64,000 nt of DNA from Jacaranda mimosifolia (GCA_018894105.1 CM032122.1:37293404-37357403); one strand, 5' to 3'. Numbered from the stretch's first letter, positions 24,501 to 36,853 are shown. The notes: generated from the letters alone by a model not told the origin. Numbers and translations: made by a program.

Positions 24501-25900
24501 AAAATAATAATGAAAAGACTAGTGTTAGATTGTATTCTTTTTAGCAGATTAGATATAGTACCTTACTTCTCTTTGTGCAACTTAAGAATATCAACAAAAT
24601 CAACAAACCATCAGTTGACTTATATGGTACCTTTGTTGTAACTTTGAACCATCTCTTCCTTTTGATCCATAACATTTTTCATAAAAATTTCAGTCTTGCT
24701 AATTTTCTTCTTCATCTCTTCACATTTCTGACTCTTCAACAACAACTCATTAGTCAAATTGCTTACTAGGGTTGTATCTTTCCTTTCATCTTCTTTTTGT
24801 ATGTCAGACACAGTCCTAAGATCTCCATTCTTCTGAAGGTGTTTACCAACAAGGCCCCTAGACCTGTAGTCTTCTTCACGGGCAAGCCAACCATATAGCT
24901 TATCTCCTTTATGCCTTGCCATATGCCAATCATTTCTACCATGATGATCCATTTCAAATGCTTTTTCAAATGCTATAGCATTTCTGAATCCCTCCCAGTC
25001 TTTGTTAAATTCAGCAATTGCGAACCCTGAATGACCTCGGAAGTCCCACAAAGGGTGAACCTTTATGGGGTTGAATCCTTGGCTAACCCACTCCTCTCTC
25101 AGCTTTCGACCACTTTCACCCACATACCTTCCATTATTTATTTCAACAGGAATGTTGGCAACAATAGCCATCCAAGGCCAAACAATAGGCTCGTCGTTAC
25201 TTTTAGGAGTGGACAACCGAGCAGTTGCAAGAGATTGGGATTGCAAGTCCTGTTCAAAAAATTTTCCACGAAATTTGGTTCTTGTATCTTTTGCACTTAC
25301 ACCGATTTTTGCTGCTTCAGGAATTATTTCTGCAGGTTCAATGCCTAAATCCTGCACCTCAGCAGCTATATCCCCTTTCTTTATGACTATTTCCCCAGGA
25401 TTAGTAGATATGCCAGCAGTCTGGATCAATTCATTATCCCCTTCCACAAACTTATTTACAACTTGAACAGTTCTCTCAGAGGACAATGATAGTTTTCCAA
25501 CATTAGTGGCCCTCTCTGGTAATTTGGTTCCTCCAGTAGATTTTGCTGATTTGCTACGATAATCTGTATAACTCTTTACAGGCTCAGGACTTCTCTTGCT
25601 TGATCGCCATGACTTCCGCTTTGCTGAATCATACCAAACCAAATATTTAAGCAATCCCAGATGTCTAGCTTTCTGTCCAAAACTTGCACTTTTTGACTCT
25701 CTAGCAATTCGAGATGCATGCCTTTCTAAATCTGAGAAATCATACTCTCTCATGTTATCCCGACAATAAGGGCAGAGGAGATACTTCCCAGAGCCCCTGA
25801 TCCTGACCTTTTCATCCCTCAATTCTTTATAATATCTGTACATTAAATCTTCTAGCTCGGGATCACTAGTATCCTTTCTCCTTTCTCTTCTGTGAGACAT
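21504..25900 (-). CDS. FDM/IDN2-like protein (zf-XS, XS, coiled coil, XH), RNA-directed DNA methylation
   Basis: Six minus-strand exons join in phase: 25900-24631, 24494-24313, 24053-23985, 23875-23588, 22935-22732 and 21740-21504, giving 749 residues. The zf-XS finger is at about residues 43-61 (CPYC ... ERHA; C43, C46, H61). The XS RNA-binding domain is about 238-350 (WPWMAIVAN ... HPLWDFRGHSGFAIAEFN). A long heptad-rich coiled coil runs about 365-605, and the XH domain about 610-745 (RMGELNGKPF ... ELCSLWEDNLRDPSWHPYKVV ... EMNEYNPSGRYPLPELWNF). Family members bind double-stranded RNA and work as multimers with IDN2 in the Pol V step of RNA-directed DNA methylation. The start at 25900 is chosen because a TTTTCAG acceptor at 25922-25920 places the longer open frame in a 5' UTR intron. 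Arabidopsis relatives are about 630-650 residues; the extra length lies between the zinc finger and XS. Confidence 0.93.
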
Positions 25901-25919
25901 CTTCAACCTGCATTCTTTA

Positions 25920-27480
25920 CTGAAAACCAAAAAGGAAAGAAAAATCAATCAAATTAAATGAAAATAAACTGATAAAAAATTATCGGTAAAACTCTATAGC
26001 GTCTTACTTCGCCCAAAAAAGGAGGCATTTAGTTTGGTTTTAACTATAGATTAGGCAAAAAGAAGATTAATATTGGTCAAAGAAAAAGAGCTAATGACAA
26101 AATCTGTCCAAACTAAACCAGACAAATACACTAAATTCTGTCTCTCTAACATTTAAACCAAAGAATGTCAAGTAGCCATTTGTCCCAATAACATAAATCT
26201 TACACATAAAGTGTAAGGTTAGGCATTCAAAATGAACGAACTCCTGGCATACACGTGTATAAATAAATAAATATATATGTATATATATAGTAAACTAGAA
26301 AACAGAAGAAAAACCTTCCATACAACTTGGCATGCTGCACAATACCTCCATCCAACTTGAATAATTATGGATAATAAATACCAAAATTTCATTTCAGCTA
26401 CATCCAACCTTTTCTATTACAGAGGCCTGTATGCTCATCCCAAAAAAATCCTGTTCTCTTTTCTGCTGCATCCTTTCTCGGTAATCACATCTCAACACTA
26501 TCAAAATTTCTAATGCTCAAACACTTAATCTCTATAGAATACCATACCTTGGGAAAATATAAATGAAAATTTATTACCCAGAAACACATTCAAATCATAA
26601 TCTGTAGAAATTTCACGCTTTGCGGCAGCTCATAGGCTTACACATTGAATTTTTTTCTAATAGTTTGCTGTTTCGAACAAAAAAATTGAAAAAAAAAAAA
26701 AAAAAAAAAAAACTATTTACATTTGCGATACAATCAGACAGAGGATAAACATACAAAGAATTACATCCAGACGAGCAAATTATCCCTGATCACTCTCAAA
26801 ATCACCCATCCCGACCAAAAAAGTGTCTGATATATACATTGATATCATATATATATTTAAAAACACCAAAAAAAGAACAGCAGTCAAACAATCCTACTAA
26901 TCCTCGAGGGTTTTGACAATCTAAAGAAGGTTTAACACTTCATTTCGGTGAAGAAAAAAAAAAGAAAAAGAAAAAGTTAAAAAAAAGAAACATGTTACAT
27001 TGATTCAAACAGCAGTCCGGCAGAAAATAAGCGTTAATCCATAACAACGGCTTCCACATGCGGAATGCGTGAGTCGAACAGAACGCTAGGGTTTCTGCAA
27101 CTTAGACAAATACCAACATTTTGAAAGGAAAAGGAAATCAAAAAAATACAAAGGAAATTGAAACAACGCAGATACGGAAAATCAAATGCGCTACACTCTC
27201 CACTTCCTCTTCGCGCAATTTTTCAGTTTTGGAAACCGAATTGGCAAAAGTTTACTCTCTGAAAGAGAGACTGAGGTATACGCGCTGAATTTTGTATTAC
27301 GTGGACAGTGTGAGGACGCGAGCGTGCGAAGGTGAATTTTGTTATGTGATGGGAAGAGGAATCTTGGGTACTCGGTGGGGCCTGCTGGCACGCAACTGGA
27401 ACACGCCAAACGTCGAATAAGGAAAAGCCGCATAAATCGTGCTTCGGAGGAATTTAAAACGTCTTTGATATTTAAGCGAC
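25920..27480 (-). other. 5' UTR intron and probable promoter of the FDM/IDN2-like gene
   Basis: No coding sequence. The acceptor at 25922-25920 implies an upstream leader exon. The likely place is the less AT-rich stretch around 27050-27270 (minus-strand AAACCCTAG near 27090). The interval also holds an A-rich run around 26690-26711. Confidence 0.45.
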
Positions 27481-27539
27481 TAATGATTGTGTGTCTCAAA
27501 TTTATTACATAATTTGTTCCAAAATTATATATCTAACTT

Positions 27540-27625
27540 TTTTTTTTTTTTGACACTAAATAAGAAGTTTTGTTGAAGGTCAAAAGGAAATACATCATAA
27601 AGATATATGGGAATATGATCTTGCC
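27540..27625 (-). mobile_element. Short 5'-truncated retroposon tail with 17-bp target-site duplication
   Basis: An 86-bp insert starting with a T run (a poly-A tail on the minus strand) is flanked by an exact 17-bp repeat, AATTATATATCTAACTT, at 27523-27539 and 27626-27642. The 3' end reads TTTAGTGTCAAAA on the minus strand, close to the end of the LINE fragment at 32173. Poly-A plus long target duplication is the mark of LINE-driven retroposition. Confidence 0.8.
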
Positions 27626-28006
27626 AATTATATATCTAACTTAGTTCTATGTGGATATTTATATATAAAATTTTAGAAAAATAAACATTCTAAAAATATT
27701 TTGAACCGCTGACTAAAGTTAATATTGTTGAATTGTTAACTTAGGTGAGAAAAATAGTTTAAGGGGGAAAAAATTATATTTTAAAAATATTGACTCTTAT
27801 TTTGGGACCTCCAACCATGAAAGTAGGAGTAATAAATTTGAAAAGAGGACTATATATTATTTTTAAAGTCTTTAAAATATTATTTTATTTTTAAATTTGA
27901 AATCTTTTCAATGAAATTATTCTAGCACTTAAATGATAATATAACGTTGGTTGCAAAGCACTATTGTGAGTGTAATATGTTAAATGTATTCAATTTTTCT
28001 TTCTCT

Positions 28007-28024
28007 CCCCCCCCCCCCCCCCCC
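28007..28024. repeat. Poly-C run
   Basis: Eighteen C in a row, 26 bp left of a hAT element; length may vary through polymerase slippage. Confidence 0.9.
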
Positions 28025-28050
28025 AAATTTTGAATCTAGTGTAATAGGAG

Positions 28051-28414
28051 CAGTGTTTGAAAAATCGGATCGTTCATTAAATCGAAAAATTTATTGGTTC
28101 ACGGTTCAATCATTAGTTGAACCGTAATGTCATAATTACGCAATATATATATATTTATATTATATATATTACTTAAAATTAATAAAATGCCAAAATATAA
28201 AACATAAAGAACATCAATGATATTGTCCAACATCACAATTCAAATTTTTGAATATCTCAAGTTTAAAGTTTAAACATATCAATAATTTAAAGATATCGGA
28301 ACCACTCCTCATCGTCTTCTCCATCTTCATCAAGATTTTCATGGACTTGGTTGCTATTTCTAGAACTACTTGGTTATTAGGGTGTACCTTAGCCTTTAAA
28401 TTTAGAACTTAGGC

Positions 28415-28453
<39 letters not shown>

Positions 28454-28554
28454 TTCATTAAAAGTTAAAAAAACAAATGAAATAACCGCTCTGATTCAAT
28501 TGAATCGTGAGCGGTTCATTGGTTCAATGGTCCGATCTAATTTTTTAATCAATT
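28051..28554. mobile_element. hAT-type non-autonomous element with 8-bp target-site duplication
   Basis: Exact 8-bp repeats AATAGGAG at 28043-28050 and 28555-28562 flank a 504-bp segment. Its ends are imperfect inverted repeats: the left starts CAGTGTTTGAAAAATCGGAT and the right, reversed, shares about 16 of 22 positions. Subterminal GGTTCA and GAACC repeats are present. Internally there is a short Asp/Glu-rich coding-like relic on the minus strand (about 28300-28355, ending near DDEEWFRYL) and an AAT microsatellite. Eight-base duplications and CA-starting termini fit the hAT superfamily. Confidence 0.75.
28414..28453. repeat. AAT microsatellite inside the hAT element
   Basis: Thirteen AAT units in tandem. 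Confidence 0.95.
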
Positions 28555-29934
28555 AATAGGAGTAATAATATCCAAATGGATAGGCATTGAATAAGAAAAT
28601 ATTTATATTTGAATTACTTCGAAGATTTTGGCAAGGAATAAATATAAAAAAAGATAAATAAATTTAGAGAAGTTCAAATTCTAGCGTAATTGTCTAGAAA
28701 AAGTACGAGGCAATTGAATTTCTTAAAAATAAATTCTTTTCTAATTGTATTTACATCTTCAAAATCAAAATTTAGGTGGACTGCACTACTTAATAGTTTG
28801 GGATCCTTATTTAAAAACGCTTATATTATAAGGCCTCGTTTACTTTGTAATATCGGATGTAGGGCGAGAGAATGAAATGAGAGATGAAGAGTGGGATTAT
28901 GATAATTTTATATTTTTTAAATTATATTTATTTTGTGGGATTATATGAATGATAAAAGTGGATAATTGTATTGAATGTTTACTTTGATGAATTATAATAC
29001 TGGAATAAATTTTAAAAGACTAAAGTATTCCTAATTAAAATATTTTTCTACTTAGCATAAAAAAATTAATTTTTCTTCATTTCAATACAACATCTAACCA
29101 TTTCTTCTTTTTTCCAAACATAAAGAAATTAATTTTCCTCCATTCCAATACAACATCTTTAAACATGAAAATAAAATCTTATAATTCAAAGAATTTAGGG
29201 TACTTTTTATTATTATTATTAATATCATTACCTCAATTACAATTATATATATGTTTATCTTTTAATTATTTTTAAAATATTTTCTCATAATAGAATACCA
29301 TATATAAATTTTATTTACAATGTATTCTCCAACCTAATTATTTAAATTCATTATTTTAAAATATTATTTCAAGACAATTAAAAACAATTTCATACAATTT
29401 TAAAATACATTTAAAAAAAACCATTTCTTAACAATTTTTTCATGTTTGATAAATGATACAATATTAAAATAAGGACAATTTCAAAGAACAGTAAATACAT
29501 ATTTTATCAATTGTTTTTTGTTGTAACAATCACGTCTTTTTCTTCATAGTGATACAGTCCCAAGTGAAAGATTGAAACTATTTGATTGGTGCCACGACTA
29601 GAAGTTCTTTGAAGTTGTGGCACCATTTAGTTAGTAAGCATATCGTTGTAATTAATTATGAATACTTGAGATAAATTTATAATTTTCACTCATCACCCAA
29701 CTTTGGCCATTTCTAGAATAATTGCATCCCAGCATTTTGATGGGATTTGTCATCCAAGAAAATCCATGAACAGTAACAGGCCGAGACAATTGTCATGCTT
29801 ATATCAATGAATGTAAACAATGGATGAGTTTGGATGATGACCCTCATCTACCAACATCAGCCCAAGTAAATAGGGCTTAAAAAATTCGCATCGTTTTTGA
29901 TAGAATATGTTGGTAATCTATTGAAAAACTATTA
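28555..29934. other. AT-rich intergenic DNA
   Basis: No gene seen. GGCCTCGTTTACTTT at about 28831 resembles one end of common plant MITEs, but I found no matching inverted end. Confidence 0.5.
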
Positions 29935-30330
29935 GGGCTCGTTTGTTTTTATTTCTGGAGCTCTTTTCAGTTTCTAGCCATTTCTAAAAATTGAAAAGTT
30001 AGTTATAGATTTGAAATGAAAATAAAAATATGTTTGGATGATTTGTTGAAAAGTAATGATTAAAATATGTATAGAATTGAAAATATGGTTGATTTATATT
30101 TTTTTATGTTTAAGAATATGTATATTTTATTAATTTTAAAATAATAGTTGATACTTTATGTCAAATCAAATTTGAATTCGATTGATGTGATAATAAGATG
30201 ATATGGTAGGTTTAGAAAAAATTTGAAATTGAAAATAAAAATAGTTTAAGTGAAAATAGGGAGAAAGTGATAATTTTTAATTTTTATTTTCGAATAAAAA
30301 TGAAAAGGGGTCCTGAAAATAAAACCAAAC
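29935..30330. mobile_element. MITE-like element with GTTTG(G/T)TTTTATTT inverted ends
   Basis: The left end reads GGGCTCGTTTGTTTTTATTT. The right end, reversed, reads GTTTGGTTTTATTTTCAGGA, and both continue into similar C(C/T)(C/T)TTTTCA blocks. The interior is AT-rich without coding potential. I could not define a convincing target-site duplication, so the superfamily is open. Confidence 0.5.
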
Positions 30331-30556
30331 ATTATATGTTTACGAACTTCTGACGGAATATTTTTCGATGAAAAACAGGTCTTCATAAATAATTTTGGAT
30401 TGGATTTTCGACTGTGAATTTCCGTCCAAAATTTCTGATGAACTTTCGACGAATTATAAACGAAGCTGGGTGGATGTCATGGTGGATATCACTTGGAAAT
30501 GTGAGAAAGTGCTAGAAATATTCTCTTTTATTCATTACCATGTGAAACTCTTACAA

Positions 30557-31228
30557 CCCGTTCGGTTTTATTTTTTGAAGGTATTTTTATTTTTTAGTAT
30601 AATAAAAAATAAAAAGTTGGTTGTAAGTGTGAGTTTAAAAATGAAATATTATTTGGATATTTTGTTTAAAATGAAATGGTATAGGGTTGAAAATAAGATA
30701 TATTTGGGTGGTGTTGTGTTTTTGTATTAAAACTCGTGTAAATGAGAATAGGGAAAAATAGAGTATGAAAATGAATAGAGAGTGTAAGTGCCAATTTGGT
30801 TTCATTTTCAAAACCCCTTTTCACATTTTTCACCATTCAAAAAATGAAATACATAACTTTTTACTTATTTTTTCTAACATCATTTTTATTTTTATTTTCA
30901 AAACGCATTATCTAATAACCTATATATCTTCTCTTAATAACCTAAATATATTCTCTATCTATTTAATTATTTCTATGTCTTTCCACCTACAGTCTACTAG
31001 ACTCAACATAATCATTACTTTTCTAACAATTTATCCAAATACAAACTCATTTTTAATAACTACTTTCCCAACATTTTGAAAATGATGGAAATAAAAAAAT
31101 AAAATCAAATGGGCGCTAAGAATATATTTGAAAAAATATGTTAAGAATAAATATATCTGTAAAAATAAGAAATAAATTGATAGCTCATGAGAAAATAAAA
31201 AGAGTGAGTGAAAACAAAACCAAACGGG
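30557..31228. mobile_element. MITE-like element with CCCGTT(C/T)GGTTTT inverted ends, possibly Mutator-like
   Basis: The left end CCCGTTCGGTTTTATTTT (30557-30574) pairs with the right end AAAACAAAACCAAACGGG (31211-31228). Imperfect flanking repeats, CTCTTACAA on the left and CACTTAACAA on the right, would be a 9-10-bp target duplication, which would suit a Mutator-like element. A second inverted pair lies inside (see 30787-31114). Confidence 0.5.
30787..31114. mobile_element. Inner MITE-like element nested in 30557-31228
   Basis: The left end AAGTGCCAATTTGGTTTCAT and the reverse of the right end (TAGCGCCCATTTGATTTTAT) match at most positions. Either a second insertion nested in the first, or internal inverted repeats of the same element. 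Confidence 0.4.
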
Positions 31229-32155
31229 CACTTAACAACTATGGCATCTCTATGCCGATTCTACGAATAGGGAATTGATACAGCAGGACCACTTCCTTTA
31301 GCAACTAAACAATGAAATATCATTCTTTTACTATTTTCCAAAAAAAACATAATCATTATATATATATATATATTATAATCTTATATTATAATTACACATA
31401 TATTAAACAATAATATAAAATTACACTTTTCACCCACTAACTAGACAAAAAGGTATTAATTGAAATTTATATTACAATTTACCTCATCCCAAAATAAAAC
31501 CAAATATACCATTTCAATAAAATAATCTCTAACTATTTTTTAAAATAAAATCAAACATATATCACATTCTCCCAGCCGACTCCATAAAATATTTTTTCCA
31601 AAACATTCAAAATAAAATGAAACACTACCTTCATTTTTCTCCGAGCAAAAAATAGTTTGGGTCAATGAATCTAAGCACAGCCTGTATCTTGTTTTCGCAT
31701 TTTGATATCCATATAAGAATTAGTTCTTTCCTTCTTACAACGTAAGAAACGATAAAATTAATGTACATAAATTGAAAAATGCACACATGTTTTGAATTGA
31801 AGTGAGGAGTTGTTTGCGCGGGATTGTTCAGATGTCTGATATGTTTGCAGTTGAACACAAAATGACCGAATATAGCATAACGGAGGAGACAAGGTCCCCA
31901 CTATTGCTTCATTTCTTTTTTTAATAAAAAAAAAAGTGAAGAGGTGTGGATTCAAAGTATGACTCGGGGCGGTCAGTTTTGGAGCCCGGTCTTAGTCAAC
32001 CAACCAAGTATTCCACTGAAGACGCGTGAGTCCCTACGTATACATATACAATAATACACACACATATTATATATATATATATATATTATGTCTGTAGGTC
32101 CACATTTATTGAATGAGATTAGGCCGCCAACCATATGCCAATTTGATTTCCACAA
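31229..32155. other. AT-rich intergenic DNA
   Basis: Nothing supported. TA-rich runs occur near 31360 and 32070. Confidence 0.5.
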
Positions 32156-32172
32156 AAATAGAAATTATATTT

Positions 32173-32463
32173 TTTTTGATGCTAAAAAAGAAAATTCAAT
32201 TCATATCAGAGAGGATTACATCAAATAAAAAGGTAGGAACGATATCTTCCCACACATGAGGTTCAGATATGGAAACAGAAGCCCTAGCTATGAGATGGGC
32301 TGCCTGATTCGTTGAACGATGAACAAAACTAACTTTACAACTAATAAGCTCGGATATGATAACTTTACAATCGACTATCACTAATCCAAAATAGGACAAA
32401 TCAACAACATCACTTAAAATAGCATGAACTATCATCAAGCATCTAACTCAAATATAAGATAAT
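32173..32463 (-). mobile_element. 5'-truncated LINE (L1-type) 3' end with RNase H-like coding and 17-bp target duplication
   Basis: A 17-bp exact repeat, AAATAGAAATTATATTT, flanks the insert (32156-32172 and 32464-32480). On the minus strand an 80-codon frame (32438-32196) has the end of the plant LINE RNase H-like (RVT_3) domain: CKVIISELISCKVSF then HRSTNQAAHLIARAS, then the usual W...P.FL..V tail. It is followed by a short 3' UTR and a poly-A tract. All upstream parts of the element are missing, as with typical target-primed truncation. Confidence 0.88.
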
Positions 32464-32480
32464 AAATAGAAATTATATTT

Positions 32481-32942
32481 ATTATCAAAACTTATTATGT
32501 TTACATTTTCATTACATATAATATTTTCACATTCTAGTTCAAGCTATTTCACTACAACCTTTTAACTTGGGAAAAAACACATATTCATGTAATTATTTTT
32601 CTTCCATTTGTCCTGTAATAAGTTATTTTGTCATTGAAGACATATAAATTACTCGCCGTCCATACACTGGTTAATTTAGTTTGACCTGTAAAAAAATGAT
32701 GCATATTTCTCAGCACTATTTCTAAATTGCAGCCAAGAATTCTAGAAGAGGACTCTTAGGGGTATTAATGTCCGAATAGTTAGTGCTTTCGTACCCTCAA
32801 TTTAAAGAACGCGTAGAACCCGCCATACCAAAGCTGTTTCTCGAACTGCCCAGAATCTTTTAATTTCCTGTGAAACTTTTATCCAAGCTTGCTTCTGAAA
32901 AGTTCTTCAAACTACGAAACCGACCTGAATTCTCCGAAGAAT
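32481..32942. other. Intergenic DNA and 5' leader of the DUF506 gene
   Basis: AT-rich to about 32700, then more balanced leader-like sequence to the ATG at 32943. I do not see a clear TATA box. Confidence 0.45.
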
Positions 32943-35364
32943 ATGTCAGCTGTGCAGATGCGGAGCCGAGCATCGGCGGCGATCTTCGACGGAGGAATGA
33001 ACTTGTTGGCCAATAATTGGTTGCAGAGGAACGGCAGCGGCGGCGAGTTTTCATGTCGGAGTACAGGAAGTGAGCATGACTTGGCGGCTATGGTGAGCGA
33101 TTTCTTGGAAATTGGAAGTGCGGGAGCTGAGTCCTGGTGCAGCAGCGATAGCGACTCTGGTTTCTCCGACCTAGCTTATCTAGCGGACAGGATATCGGTT
33201 AGTATTATATTCTTTGATTTGCTGATTCGACCTCTGCTTAAATTTTAAATTTCAATAGAACTGTTATTGAGTTAAGAAATATGCATGTCTGTATGTTTGT
33301 GTTTGTCTGAGATGTAATGTTAATGGTACATAGGCAGAAGAGATTGTGATGAATGTGGTGAATTAAATTCGACATAGCAAGTAATCATTTCATTTTTTAT
33401 CGTTTAATTTCAATTTGAAATAAGTACTTCTGTTTGCAAGATTCTGGCTGGTGAGAATTGAATGTTGATGGAATTATCGCAATTACAATTTGTTTCTTTT
33501 CGTGATCTTCATATAATGAATCTCTTAGAAAACTTTGGGTTCATTAGTTAGTATTGGAAAATATTTCTGGAGATGGTGCTGGATAAATAAAATTGAGGTT
33601 TTTTATGCTTTTCTAATTTCTATAAAGAAAGTTCCTTTGGCTAAAGTTTCAAATTCCAACCTGGTAGTGCTTATTTTCCAAATGTTGTCCTACTTTGTGC
33701 TACATTAGTGTTTGTGATGTCTGGAAGCTGGTAAATGCATATTCTTCATTTGCTTCAATGTCAATACTACTTAATAGTCTGCTAAACTCAATGTCTGCCA
33801 TGAAGAGCATTTCACTAGGGAATGTCTGACAAAGCCTGCATATATATTGGATATAGTGTCCATAGATTAATAATAAATAGCAAAATGCATAAGAACATTA
33901 TCAGATAACTCTAGCTAATAAAGATAATCCATAAGGTAATAATCATGATGATTTATTAACTTGTACTCCAACTTCTTCTTGATATTGTCCTTTTGATTTA
34001 ACATTTAACTGGCTGATAAGAATGTTTCTAATCTTACAGTGTTAATTGCAAGGGAGATCTTATGTTATTCTCTCTTACTTGGGTGGATCCTATTTATGTG
34101 TTCAGATGTCCCTAAAATCTCGAATATCTGATATCATCAGCAACATTCCAACTTTCTGAATGCTTGATGAGTAGATGGCAATTCTATAGATGATTGGAGT
34201 TGTCTCCTCCTTAAGGCTTTTGTTAATAAAATATTTTTGACTTTTAGAATGAATGGATATGTTTAAAGCCACAAATAATTCTCTTTCCCTGTGCATGTTA
34301 GCCATTTTTATATGTGCATACAGTTCATTTCTATCTGAAAATTTTAGCATTTTATTACTGACAGATATTCAAATTTGCAGTTCTACAAGCGCTCAGCTGA
34401 CCAGTATGAAAGTGACTTGACAGTGGTTATCAAATCCCTAATTCTCTCAATATCTGAGACAGACCGAGTCGAGAAGCGAGATGCATGCAATCCTAGCTGC
34501 ATCCTTCAATCTCTGGTGAAGCTTCTGCAGTCTTCTGGTTATGACGCAGCTCTATGCACATCCAAGTGGCAGGGTTTTGGCAAAGTTCCTGGAGGTATAG
34601 TTATGTTTTCATGGGTATATGTGGTGATTAAGTTTGAAATCAGGTCTAAGCACAAACTTATACTTGGGCTTCCACTCTAAGTGGGGTTCAATTTCCTGCA
34701 GTTTAAAAAGCCAGTGCCTTTGAATGTCCCACATTAAGCTATTATTTATGAACTGATGCTAATAATGCCCTTAGGCTAAGCTGCAACCTACGAACAGCTT
34801 TTAACAGGGTAATCCCAAAAAGAGAGTACTAAATGTGGAAACCCTTTTTTGTATTAGTTGGTGTCCTGGCCAAGTGTACTCAAGAACTAAGTTTGTTTGT
34901 ATGATCAAAATGTTGCTAATTACTCTACTTACCGGTAACTTATCATTTTCTCTGGAAATGTAGGTGAACATGAGTTCATAGATGTGATAGCACATCAAAA
35001 TACTGGAGGTTCCGAGAGGTACATAATTGACATTGACTTCCGAAGTCACTTCCAAATAGCAAGAGCTGTGAAGTCCTATAGTATAGTTCTGAGTTCTCTT
35101 CCTCCAATTTATGTGGGCACAATGACAAAGCTGAAGCAGCTGCTTCAAATTATGGTTGAAGCTGCTAAATATTCTCTCAAGCAAAATTCAATGCCTCTTC
35201 CTCCATGGAGATCCTTGCCTTATCTGGAGGCAAAATGGGAATCTCCCTGCCAAAGAATAATTACCTTTCGTTCACGCTCCTCTTCTTCTTCTTCTTCTCA
35301 TCACTGCTGCATTGGTTTACTGAAGCGGCTCAAATCCTTTGTTGAATCTGATCTCAAAAGCTGA
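32943..35364 (+). CDS. DUF506 family protein (plant PD-(D/E)XK-like superfamily)
   Basis: Three exons join in phase: 32943-33197, 34381-34594 and 34964-35364, giving 289 residues. The N-terminal acidic/serine block (CSSDSDSGFSDLAYLADRI, about residues 66-84) and the core features are typical of DUF506: LKSLILSISETDRVEKRD-like helix, LVKLLQSSGYDAALCTSKW (about 120-140), then YIIDIDFRSHFQIARA and PPIYVGTMTKLKQLLQIM. The superfamily fold is nuclease-like, but the biochemical activity is unproven; one Arabidopsis member is linked to root hair growth. The C-terminus holds a serine run made by a TTC/TCT microsatellite (35279-35298). A second ATG five codons downstream is an alternative start. Introns are 1183 and 369 bp. 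Confidence 0.9.
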
Positions 35365-36853
35365 AGGATTGTTGAATTGAATAGCTTTCTTGGAAGAGTT
35401 TTAACTGCATATGGATGGGCTTCAATAAATAGTAGTTCCATACGGCTATGACAACAAATCACCTTGTTCCGTTGATGCCAGCAAGCAAGGTATTGTCACA
35501 ATTATTTTGAGAGCGTTGATGTATAGTAGGAACATGTTTTAGATACCTTGACATGCATCATTCTGACCTGTTCGGAACAATTTTGGCTGACTTTGTTCAT
35601 GACATTTTTCTTATTGCGGCCTGCAGTTGAGTGTACATTTGAGATATGGGAAGAAATTTTGTCCTGCTGAGGCTTGGTTTTACATATTGAAAAATGAGAT
35701 TAATCTCGATTGCATATTGGATGCTGTAACTATGGATTATGCTTTTAGCATTCTCAACTTTTTGACGAAATAATAGCCTGGCAAATTTACGTTTACTGTT
35801 TTACCAATAACTTCTAATTGTATAAGTTGTTTCTGTGTGCATATATCTAGATTATCATAAAATAGACGATAATTATATATAAAAATAAGAAAATACTCAA
35901 AATAAATCTTTCAACTAAAAAAAAACCAACATAAAATCATCCTTAAAATTGCAAAACAAGGGGTTAAGTATACGATCCTTCTCGAACTTGGCTTATTTAT
36001 AAAAAATTTCGAAGAAGTTAAAATATTATAAAAAATTTCCCTAAGCTGATTTCTTACAATTTACAGACGGCGCTAATCATCTACTAATGCGATCTCTAAA
36101 TTTTGGTAAAAGTTCACATTTGTCCTTCATGTACTCTTTACAAAGTGAGAGATGCCATTAAATAAATTTGTAAAATATATATATATATATATATGTATCT
36201 ATCATAGAAGTGTGATTCTGAATATTGTTTAACTAATCCAATTAATTTAAATATATTTCAACATTAATAAAATTTCATAAATATTAATTAATTTTAAATT
36301 ATATATTATTATAATAATAGATATATCTAGAATAATTTATTAAATAATTAAAAATAAGACAAATAAAAATTTTAAAATAGATAATTGAATCTATTGTTAT
36401 GATTTTAATAATCTTAAATTACATACTCAGTAATATTAAATAGTCAATCTATCTAATATATTTTAAATATTATTACCGATAAAGAAAAAAATAAATAAAT
36501 GAAAATTATAAAATATAATGCTAAATCTATCATTAAGAACTCTATGAATATATATTTTAACCTTTGGAAAGGAAAAGGTTTAATCAATCTTGTTTTCACA
36601 AAAATTATTTTAATGGTTATTAATCTTTTGAGTTATATATAATTTTATTTATACTTATATTTTATATGAAAATAAAATCCCCACTTCCGCACGTTTCTGC
36701 ACCTGGATCCGAGGATGTCCCCCTTTGTCAGCCACGTTTCACTTTTCCCAGATTCACCCCCCGACGCTTAGCTGTCTCCGCCGAGTGGGCCTCACCTTCA
36801 AAACTCTTTTACCCCTACAGCCACCACAGCTTCACTCTCACTGCACTGTAAAT
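35365..36853. other. 3' UTR of the DUF506 gene, AT-rich intergenic DNA and glucanase leader
   Basis: The first 300-400 bases look like 3' UTR. About 35860-36650 is strongly AT-rich with a TA run near 36177. From 36680 base composition turns GC-rich, marking the 5' leader of the glucanase gene. Confidence 0.5.

Noticed and set aside
25031..25466. Plus-strand frames of 105 and 133 codons
   Set aside because: Antisense to the XS domain exon of the FDM/IDN2-like gene.
30395..31231. Several frames of 66-111 codons in 30.4-31.2 kb
   Set aside because: Low-complexity Phe/Ile/Lys-rich translations of AT-rich MITE-like sequence.
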